Assembly: GCF_001645765.1 (NCBI RefSeq)
Contig: NZ_LWUJ01000011.1
Coordinates: forward strand, 62,001-126,000
DNA: 64,000 bases
Origin: Candidatus Mycoplasma haematobovis
GTDB taxonomy: Bacteria; Bacillota_I; Bacilli_A; Mycoplasmatales; Mycoplasmoidaceae
Direction of reading: 5' to 3'
Positions within the stretch are counted from its first letter, which is position 1, and every line of letters begins with the position of its first letter. Of this stretch, positions 57,538-64,000 are shown one piece after another. Made by a program: the position numbers and the translations under genes. The notes beneath the pieces are model-generated. The model saw only the letters and a list, made by a program, of their open reading frames with translations. It was not told the origin of the DNA and made no database searches.

Positions 57538-58582
57538 GAAAGATGGTAATCTAAATCAAAGACAGAAATTTATACTAAAGACATTAATTGAAAAATATAT
57601 TGTTGAAATTGATTTAATTAGTTCATTAAGTCTTGCAAAAACTAAGGAATTAAAGTCTTGATCTTCTGCAACAATAAGAAATGATATGTTAGTTTTGGAA
57701 GAAAAGGGATATCTTAAGAAAGAACATTATTCATCTGGAAAGATACCAACAAAACTAGGGTATGAATTCTATATTGAATTTCTTATGAAAAACTTTTGTT
57801 CAAAAAATAATTTTGAAATTAAAGATAAATTAATTGAAGTATTTAGTAATAGACATTTATCAATTGATGAAATGATCGATAAATGTTCTTTCTTAATATC
57901 AGAATTTTTAAATCTTCCTTTAATTCTTACAAGAACAAAAAAAATAGAAAATGAATATTTAAAGAAAATAGATATTGTAAATATAGATAGAAATTCTTAT
58001 CTTATTTTTATAGTTACTTCACATGGAAAAATAATTAAGAATACTGTTGAAATTAAAGATTTAAATAGTGAAGAAGTTAGTGATGTTATTGCTTCAATAA
58101 GATTATTAAATGAAAAGTTAAGTAATTGTAAAATAACTGAAATTAATACTAAATTGAATTCAATAGTACCAAATTTAAAGGGAAAAATACATCAATTTGA
58201 ATTTGTTTATGAAAATATTATTTTTCAAATGATTAATAATTTCCTTCAAAAAATAAAACCTGTTTCAAAAATATACAATACTAAATCTATTATTTTTCAA
58301 CCTGAGATAAAAAGGAATCAAATAGATATTGTTGATATATTTAAATTATTAGAGAATTATTCAACTTTTTCACCTTTCAATTACAATTTTTTAAGGACAG
58401 GTAATACATTAATAAATTTAGAAAATGAGGTTGAAGGCTTATCAATAGCTACAACAACAATAGATATAAATTTGACTACTCACGAGTTATCTGTTGTTGG
58501 ACCCATAAGAATGAACTATGCTTTGATTAAATATTTATTTGAATTTATTAATGAAAAATTAAACTTTTTGAAAAAATCCTAA
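57530..58582 (+). CDS. hrcA: Heat-shock transcription repressor HrcA
   Basis: A 350-residue protein starting at the ATG 57530 inside the end of dnaN. The winged-helix part contains SWSSATIRNDMLVLEEKGYL followed by KKEHYSSGKIPTKLGYEFYI, matching the HrcA signature (ATIRNDM...GYL..PHTSAGRVPT..GYR.Y). A central dimerisation domain and the C-terminal GPIRMNYALIKYLFEFINEKL (usual GPxRMxYxRVI) follow. HrcA represses chaperone genes via CIRCE operators; no CIRCE inverted repeat is seen in this window. Confidence 0.9.
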
Positions 58583-58588
58583 GAAATT

Positions 58589-59764
58589 ATGTCTAAAGAT
58601 ATTATTTCAAATTCTGAAAAATTAAATGAGTATGAAAATTTAAAGAAAACTTTTAAAGAATTAGAGACTAGAGAGAAAGAACTTAAAGAATATTTAAATG
58701 TAAATGTTTTTAGTTATGCACAAAATAAAGAAAATTTAGAGGATATTTTTGAAATAAGAAATTCTTCTTTAGTACTTTCGAGAGAAAATAATGTAAATAT
58801 TCCAATACTTGAAATTAACCATTTAACAAAATACTACGCAAGTAAAAAAATACCTTCTTTATTAAATTTAAATCTAAAGATTTATTTAGGTGATTTACAT
58901 GTAATTGTTGGAGTTAGTGGATCAGGAAAAACAACTTTATTTAATTGTATTAAGGGTATTGAAAACTATGAAGGTGAAATTATTATTGATGGTAGAGAAC
59001 TTAAATTAGAGACCTTTCCTAAAAATTTAGTAAGTTTTGTATCTCATGATATTGAATGAAATATTTATTCAACAGTTGAAGAAGTATTCTTAAAGAAATT
59101 TCAAGATTTAGGAATGACTGAAATTGAAGCACAAAACTATATGAGGAGTGCTTTAGAACAGTTTAATTTAACTTATTTAAGAAATCATTTAGTAATTGAT
59201 CTTACTTTATTAGAGAAAAGAAAAATACAAATAATGTTTGCTTTAGCTACTGATCCTAGCTTAATAGTATTTGATGAAACCTTTTTAGGTTTACAACAAT
59301 ATGAATGTTTAGATTTACTTGTTATTTTTTCTAAATTAAAAAGGGACAATAGAGCAATCCTTTTCTTATCACATTCATTTGATAACTTTCCTAAATTCTC
59401 TAATACTATTTCGATCCTTTCAAAAGGAAAGATTTATTACACAGGACTAGTTGAGAATTTGTTCTTAACTCAGCAAAATAAATATTCAATTTCAACTATG
59501 GATAATAAAGCAGCATTAGCTATTCTTTCAAAAATTAAATGTAATTTTTCTTACAATGAAATAATTGATACTATTTATGTTAAGTTTGATGGAAAACTTA
59601 ATTTGCTTTTGTTTCAAAAAGAATGTGTTCAAAAAAATATAATTATTCAAGAAATTAGACCAATTGAAACTAATATTAATGATCTTTATCCTGTATTAGT
59701 TAAGGTAGGAAATAGACAGGCTATTAAAGATATAAATACGAAGAGATATTTCACTCCTAAATAG
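58589..59764 (+). CDS. ABC-type ATPase with degenerate signature motif
   Basis: A 391-residue protein. The first 70 residues are a charged helical leader; the ATPase begins with ILEINHLTKYY. Walker A GVSGSGKTT (near 110) is intact and Walker B is SLIVFDETF; the family LSGGQ position reads LTLLEKRKIQ, the D-loop lacks its usual SALD form (FLGLQ), and the H-loop is LFLSHSF. A C-terminal 90-residue extension follows. No permease partner is adjacent apart from a small two-helix protein. One UGA-Trp. ATP binding is plausible, hydrolysis less certain. Confidence 0.75.
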
Positions 59765-59767
59765 TAA

Positions 59768-60037
59768 TTGCTATTATTTGATGGAGTATTTGGTTTAGAT
59801 CCTCTACTAATTTCTTGCTTTTTTTTTACTTTATTCGTATGGACATTTTCAATATCTGTAGTAATTCCAATAGTAGTAAGAAAACAAATGGATCGAACTC
59901 TTAAGATACTTTGTTCTGTTTGTGGAATACTTTCAGTAATATTTTTTATTATTTTTTTAGTAACCCTTCCTGAGGGCTATGGTTGATTTGGATTTTGAAA
60001 AAAGAAGAGTAATTTATTTCCTAGTATAGTGAAGTAA
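59768..60037 (+). CDS. Small two-helix membrane protein
   Basis: An 89-residue protein from a TTG at 59768, three bases after the ABC gene. Two hydrophobic segments (LLISCFFFTLFVWTFSISVVIPIVV and ILCSVCGILSVIFFIIFLVTLP) flank a short basic loop, and a Lys-rich tail follows two UGA-Trp codons. SecG has a similar topology and would fit near secE, but no SecG sequence signature is seen. The stop overlaps the 3' end of the opposite-strand tsaC by 17 nt. Confidence 0.6.
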
Positions 60038-60524
60038 GTTTTAAAGCTAATTTTCCTTCTCTTACTATTTTCTTTTCATCAAAGTCATAAATAGTTGAAG
60101 GTTCATTACTTAATTTATTACTAGCACTTACATAAAGTACTTTATCCTTAAATATTCTTTTTGCTTCTTTAAGATTCTTTATTGGATTTTGACCGGACAT
60201 ATTAGCACTTGAAGATCATAAAGGACCGGTACTTCTTAATATCTTTAATAGTATTTTGTTCTTAGGAATTCTATATCCTTGCTTTTCATAAATTAAAGTA
60301 AGAGAACCAGGTCAAAATTCTTTAGCTAATTTCTTAAATTCTTCTGGTAACTTCTTTCCTATTTGACCAATATCACTAATTAATAGAATATTTTTTTTAT
60401 TTTTTTCTCTATTCTTCAATTTGTAAATATTATTTTCTTTAGTAGAAAGGAGTCCAAAAACAGTTCCTGTATTTATTACTATAGGCTTACCTTTCTTAAT
60501 TTTATTAATTAAGAATTTAAACAA
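60021..60524 (-). CDS. tsaC: Threonylcarbamoyl-AMP synthase TsaC (YrdC/Sua5 domain)
   Basis: A 167-residue protein from the TTG at 60522-60524; an upstream in-frame extension would run through the tRNA-Gly gene, so I reject it. Seen: PIVINTGTVFGLLSTKENNIYKLKNR (family: PT(D/E)TVYGL...D..N..AV..I...KxR), EFWPGSLTLIYEK, and RSTGPLWSSSANMSGQNP, matching the SANxSG motif. TsaC makes threonylcarbamoyl-AMP from threonine, bicarbonate and ATP for t6A synthesis by TsaD (11247-12152). Family length about 180-200. Confidence 0.88.
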
Positions 60525-60526
60525 AA

Positions 60527-60600
60527 TGGAGCAAAATACGGGAATCAAACCCGTGTCTTGTCCTTGGCAAGGACATGTTTTATCATTAAACTAATTTTGC
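60527..60600 (-). tRNA. tRNA-Gly (anticodon GCC)
   Basis: A minus-strand cloverleaf: GCAAAAT pairs with ATTTTGC, anticodon GCC in loop TTGCCAA with stem TCC/GGA, T-arm ACGGGTTTGATTCCCGT, discriminator U and encoded CCA. It lies between rpmG (plus) and tsaC (minus), and ends three bases before the tsaC start. Confidence 0.95.
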
Positions 60601-60631
60601 AAAATCTATCTAATTATATTTGTAGAGCCTA

Positions 60632-60769
60632 ATGAAATATAAAATAATACTAGTTTGCTCTAAATGTAATTCTAGAAATTACACTTACAAAACTACTAAA
60701 TTTATAGAAAATTTAAATAAGTACTGTTCTAATTGTAAGAAAAATACTATTCATAATGGAAACAAATAA
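60632..60769 (+). CDS. rpmG: 50S ribosomal protein L33
   Basis: A 45-residue zinc-type L33. Seen: KIILVCSKCNSRNYTYKTTK and KYCSNCKKNTIH, giving two CxxC pairs that bind zinc. The ATG at 60632 follows a short AT-rich leader. It overlaps the secE start by 14 nt, and rpmG-secE-nusG is the classical bacterial order. Confidence 0.95.
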   Translation: MKYKIILVCSKCNSRNYTYKTTKFIENLNKYCSNCKKNTIHNGNK

Positions 60770-61001
60770 TATTAAGGAATTAAGTAGTCCTGATGATTAT
60801 TCTTGATTTAAAGTACATTTAAAAAACATAAAAAGAGAAACGCAAATATTAATTGCCGGAGTTGTTAAAAATTTTAGAAGAATATCTTGGCATAATAAGA
60901 AGAATTTAACTAATGAATATATACAAGTAATAGGTATTTTGTTTTTTCTTGCAATCTTTTTTTATGTAATATACAAGTTTATTTCTTTAATACAACAGTA
61001 A
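60756..61001 (+). CDS. secE: Preprotein translocase subunit SecE
   Basis: An 81-residue protein with one C-terminal transmembrane helix (VIGILFFLAIFFYVIYKFIS, about residues 57-76) and, just before it, the SecE-like amphipathic stretch KNFRRISWHNKKNLTNEYIQ (family: ...E.kkv.WPs..el....). It stabilises SecY. Position between rpmG and nusG confirms it. One UGA-Trp. Confidence 0.92.
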
Positions 61002-61015
61002 AATATTAGGTAACT

Positions 61016-61882
61016 ATGGAAAATCAAGAATTTAGTTGGTACACATTAAGAACTTTATTAGATGAAGAAAAGTTAATTAACTCAATAAATGAATTTATTG
61101 GTCATCATAAATTAAGTGATCGTATTAGAGAAGTTAAATTCTTTAGGGAGCACAAAATAATTGAATCAGAAGAGTTTTCACCTAGTTCTGATTTATTACC
61201 TAAGAGAGGTTTCAAAGCAAGCAAGACATCTGCTTGGGTGAAATTAAGTAATGGAAATTACAAAAGACTTAAATTAGTTGAAAAGAGACCTTTCAAAGGT
61301 ATGATTTTCATAAATATGGATTATGACTTTGATTTATTTAAACTTTCAAAATTCTGAGATGCTAATTCATTCTTTTTAGGTGCACCTAATCCAGCTCCAA
61401 TATCAAGTTTTCAATTGAAAAAAACTGAAGATTCTTTAGATAAGAGTATTCCATCTATTAAAGAATATGCTGAATCTAAGGGATATATGTTGGTAGAGGG
61501 AAGTGTTTCTTCTTTCAAAGATGTTAAAGTTGAAGGCGTTAAGGGCGAGGAACCGGTAGAGGAAGTTGGAGAAGCAATTCTAGAGAATAAATATGTACCT
61601 ACTGAACAAGAAATATTAGAGGCAAAAAAAGCAGAAATATATTCAGATTTAAAAATTAAAGAGTATGAAGATAATTTTGATATTGTTCCAAGAAGTAAAG
61701 GAAAATCTAAGAAAAATGAAAATAAGTTTAAAGTAAATGATTTTGTGTTTATAAGTAAGCTAGGATTTAAAGGTGTTATTCAAGAAATAGATTACGAAAA
61801 GGATATTGTAGTTGTTGGAGTGCAAATGTTTGGTAGAAGACAGCCGGTTAGTTGTAAAATTTCAGAGATAAGTGAAATATAG
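61016..61882 (+). CDS. nusG: Transcription termination/antitermination factor NusG, enlarged
   Basis: A 288-residue NusG (usual bacterial length about 180; enlarged forms occur in mycoplasmas). The NGN domain starts WYTLRTLLDEEKLINSI and includes RPFKGMIFINMDYD near residue 98. An insertion of about 100 charged residues follows before the C-terminal KOW domain (NKFKVNDFVFISKLGFKGVIQEIDYE). It binds RNA polymerase and links it to Rho or ribosomes. One UGA-Trp near residue 115. Follows secE by 14 nt. Confidence 0.93.
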
Positions 61883-61886
61883 TTGT

Positions 61887-62417
61887 ATGTTTAAGAATTT
61901 TTTTAATAAATTTAAAGCTAAGCAAGAGCCTCCTAAACCAGATTTTAGAGTAGATGTTTTTTCTCCTTGTGATGGTGAGTTGGTGGCACAAAAAGATATT
62001 CCTGATGAAGGTTTTTCAGAACCTCACATGGGTGAAGGTGTTGGTATTAAGCCGTCTAATTCGGAGATTGTTTCATTTATGACTGGTAAATTAGTTACTT
62101 TATTTAAAACTAAACACGCTTACATAATTAAAGACGAAGATATTGGAGTTAGTGTTATGTTACATTTAGGAATTAATACTGTTGAGATTCCTGAAGAACT
62201 TAAAGCTTTCACCACTAACAGATCAGAGGGTGACAACTTAGAAGCTAACACACCTTTATGTGAAATGAATTTAGAGGTTGTTCAACAACAAGAAAAAAGT
62301 ATTGTTTCAGCTTTGTTAGCTATGAAAGAAGATCTTAATGGTAAGAAAGTATTAATTCATAAATCCCTTGGGGAAGTTAAAAAGGGAGAATTAATAATGT
62401 CTATAGTTCCCGCTTAG
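61887..62417 (+). CDS. crr: PTS glucose-type EIIA protein
   Basis: A 176-residue protein from the ATG 61887 (a GTG 15 nt earlier is less likely). Seen: VFSPCDGELVAQKDIPDE near residue 24 and the phosphorylated His region in SVMLHLGINTVEI near residue 93, with the first active-site His in TKHAYII near residue 76. It receives phosphate from HPr (39444-39704) for glucose transport. The ATG is five bases after the nusG stop; proS follows directly. Confidence 0.93.
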   Translation: MFKNFFNKFKAKQEPPKPDFRVDVFSPCDGELVAQKDIPDEGFSEPHMGEGVGIKPSNSEIVSFMTGKLVTLFKTKHAYIIKDEDIGVSVMLHLGINTVEIPEELKAFTTNRSEGDNLEANTPLCEMNLEVVQQQEKSIVSALLAMKEDLNGKKVLIHKSLGEVKKGELIMSIVPA

Positions 62418-62418
62418 T

Positions 62419-63822
62419 TTGTTTTCTAAGAAAGAGAACACAGCTAGGTGGTACGAAAATATTGTCAAAATTTCTGGGATAGCTTTACCAGGAATAGTTA
62501 AGGGTACTTTATTTATTAATTCAAAAGGTTGAAATATATGAGAAAGAATTCAAGCTTTTGTAAATAAAGAATTTAAGAAAATAGGACTTAAGAATATTTC
62601 TTTACCATCCTTTATTCCATTATCTGAAATTGAAAAAGAGAAAGCAAGTCTTACTGGTTTTATTCCAGAACTTTATTTAATTTCTAAGTCTACTGATCCA
62701 GATACAAAAAATACTTTTTTGAGACCTACTTCAGAAATACTTTTTTCACACTTTTTCAGAAGCATTCTTAATAGTTATGAAGATTTACCTTTACTTTACA
62801 ATCAATGATGTAATGTCTTTAGATCTGAGAAAAATACAAAAGCTTTTTTAAGAAGTTGTGAATTTCATTGGCAAGAAGCGCATACTTTACATTTAACTAA
62901 AGAAGAAGCATTTGAATATTTAAATTTATTTCATGAAATCTACAAGAAGCTAGTTAAAGAGCTATTAAATATTGCTTTTTTGGAGGGAGAGAAAACAGTA
63001 AATGAGAGATTTCAAGGAGCTCTAAAGACTTTAACTTTAGAAGCTGTAATGCCTGATGGGCAGGCTTTACAAATAGCTACTTCCCATTACTTAGGACAAA
63101 ACTTTAGTAAGATGTTTGAAATTAAATTTACTAATAGTAATAATCAAAAAGATTATCCACATCAATTATCTGCTGGTTCTTCAACAAGACTTATTGGTGC
63201 TTTAATACTTTCACATTCTGATGATGAAGGATTAGTATTACCCTTTGATCTTGCAGATGTACAAATCAAGGTATTAGTAATTAATGGTGTAGTTAATGAA
63301 AATTCAGAGCTATTTAATATTATTAATAATGCACTTAAAGATTATTTAGTAGAGTGAGATTTTTCTAATAAGTCATTTGGTTGAAAAATTAAGAATGAAG
63401 AATTAAATGGCACTCCTTTTGTGATACTTTTAGGAGCTAAAGAATTAGAGAATAAAGTATTATTAATTAAATCTAGATTAGATAGTGAGAAAAAAGAAGT
63501 ATCTTTTGAAAATTTGAGTAATTACTTTAAAGAAGAAATTAAAGAATACAAGAATAAACTTCTTGAAGCTTCAAAAAGTAATTTAAAGAATTCTATAGTT
63601 AAGTGTAACACTTTAGAGGAAGTAAAGAAAGAAATATTAGAAAATAAGAAAATTGCTTTAGTTCCTTGGTTTGATGATGAAGAAAATGAAATTAATTTTA
63701 AGAATGAACAATGAGGTTTTTCGCCTAGGTGTATTGAATCTCGTTTAATCAATTCTAAAGAATTTTGTTTTTATAGTGGTAAAATAGCTACCGTCTACGC
63801 TTATTTTGGAAGAAGCTATTAG
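62419..63822 (+). CDS. proS: Prolyl-tRNA synthetase (archaeal/eukaryote-like type)
   Basis: A 467-residue class II synthetase of the short type lacking the bacterial editing insertion. Seen: motif 2 region LLYNQWCNVFRSEKNTKAFL near residue 118 with the following RSCEFHWQEAHTLHLT, GRALQIATSHYLGQ-like MPDGQALQIATSHYLGQ near residue 213, motif 3 HSDDEGLVLPFDLA near residue 268, an anticodon-binding domain, and a C-terminal Tyr end. Several UGA codons are read as Trp. The start is the TTG at 62419, one base after the crr stop. Confidence 0.94.
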
Positions 63823-63824
63823 TT

Positions 63825-64000
63825 ATGTCACTTAAATTAAATACTTCTTTTCTTGTTGATATTAAGGAAGAACAAGTAATTAATCAATATAGAGAGAGAA
63901 TTGGAAAAATAATAGAGGGAGTTAAGAATAAGTCATTGGCTGGCGCTGAAATGCTGGGTTGAATGACTTGAGTTGATAAAGATCATTCTGGACTTATTAA
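63825..64000 (+). CDS. pgi: Probable glucose-6-phosphate isomerase, N-terminal part
   Basis: The gene starts at the ATG 63825, two bases after proS, and runs off the right edge; 58 residues are visible with two UGA-Trp codons. The stretch YRERIGKIIEGVKNKSLAG followed by AEMLGWMTW resembles the N-terminus of mollicute/Gram-positive glucose-6-phosphate isomerases, in which a helix precedes GWxxLP. No catalytic residue lies in the visible part, so the call is provisional. Confidence 0.6.

Noticed and set aside
57530-58582. Search for a CIRCE operator (TTAGCACTC-N9-GAGTGCTAA) associated with hrcA
   Set aside because: No such inverted repeat was found upstream of hrcA or elsewhere in the window.
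59768-60037. Assignment of the two-helix protein as SecG
   Set aside because: Topology and location fit, but no SecG-specific sequence is seen; left as unknown.
60525-60548. Upstream extension of tsaC to a TTG at 60546-60548
   Set aside because: The added residues would be encoded by the acceptor and T-arm of tRNA-Gly; the TTG at 60522-60524 gives a normal N-terminus.
63153-63161. A perfect DnaA-box sequence TTATCCACA
   Set aside because: It is a single site inside the proS coding sequence, 8 kb from dnaA, with no companions; chance occurrence in AT-rich coding DNA is the simpler explanation.

Overview
The window reads as the chromosome of a mollicute. It is very AT-rich, and almost every recognisable protein is open only if UGA is read as tryptophan (translation table 4). 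Genes usually overlap by 1-20 nt or are separated by a few bases, and TTG/GTG starts are common. Several proteins resemble the M. genitalium/M. pneumoniae set, for example potA-potB-potC-potD order and NAD kinase next to a EIIB-like protein. The size reductions and local paralogue expansion suggest a haemotropic mycoplasma or close relative, but that placement is inference. Coordinates of multi-segment genes below already bridge the UGA codons.

Layout. 1-3640: DHH phosphoesterase (cut by the window edge), Cof-type HAD hydrolase, a TsaB-like remnant and an RluA-family pseudouridine synthase on minus; a short RNase Y on plus; tRNA-Ala and tRNA-Ile. 3655-12152 (minus): two ABC ATPase genes, PhoU, pheT, pheS, metK, tsaD. 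12152-23417 (minus): a polyamine-type ABC transporter, potA-potB-potC, followed by six tandem diverged copies of the PotD-like binding protein. 23418-28700 (minus): three unrecognised acidic proteins, then gpmI and tpiA. 28721-32218: three tandem paralogous acidic membrane proteins and a coiled-coil protein. 32218-36768: lepA, a EIIB-like protein, NAD kinase (frameshifted at a homopolymer), tdk, ychF. 36773-41425 (mostly plus): trpS, a phosphohexomutase, the 4.5S RNA, ptsH (minus), a membrane protein, upp. 41396-50568 (minus): mnmG, topA, an RNase J-like protein lacking its metal motif, serS, and ftsH with a remarkable Cys-rich insert. 50776-55142: DnaB-like and DnaI-like initiation proteins (plus), then rsmA, yidC, rnpA, rpmH (minus). 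55150-64000: dnaA, dnaN, hrcA, an ABC ATPase, tsaC (minus), tRNA-Gly, rpmG, secE, nusG, crr, proS and the start of pgi.

The change of gene polarity between rpmH (minus) and dnaA (plus) marks the likely replication origin neighbourhood: genes to the left are mainly minus and genes to the right mainly plus, as expected for leading-strand bias. Yet only 7 bp separate the two start codons.

The strongest candidate for something unusual is the 8.3-kb array of six PotD-like proteins behind a single PotABC permease, with clear traces of segmental exchange among copies. Other notable points are the 18-cysteine cluster in FtsH, the three acidic membrane paralogues, the T10 frameshift in NAD kinase, and the loss of catalytic motifs in RNase J-like, DnaI-like and one ABC protein. 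No stretch longer than 300 bases lacks a gene; the longest is 50569-50775.
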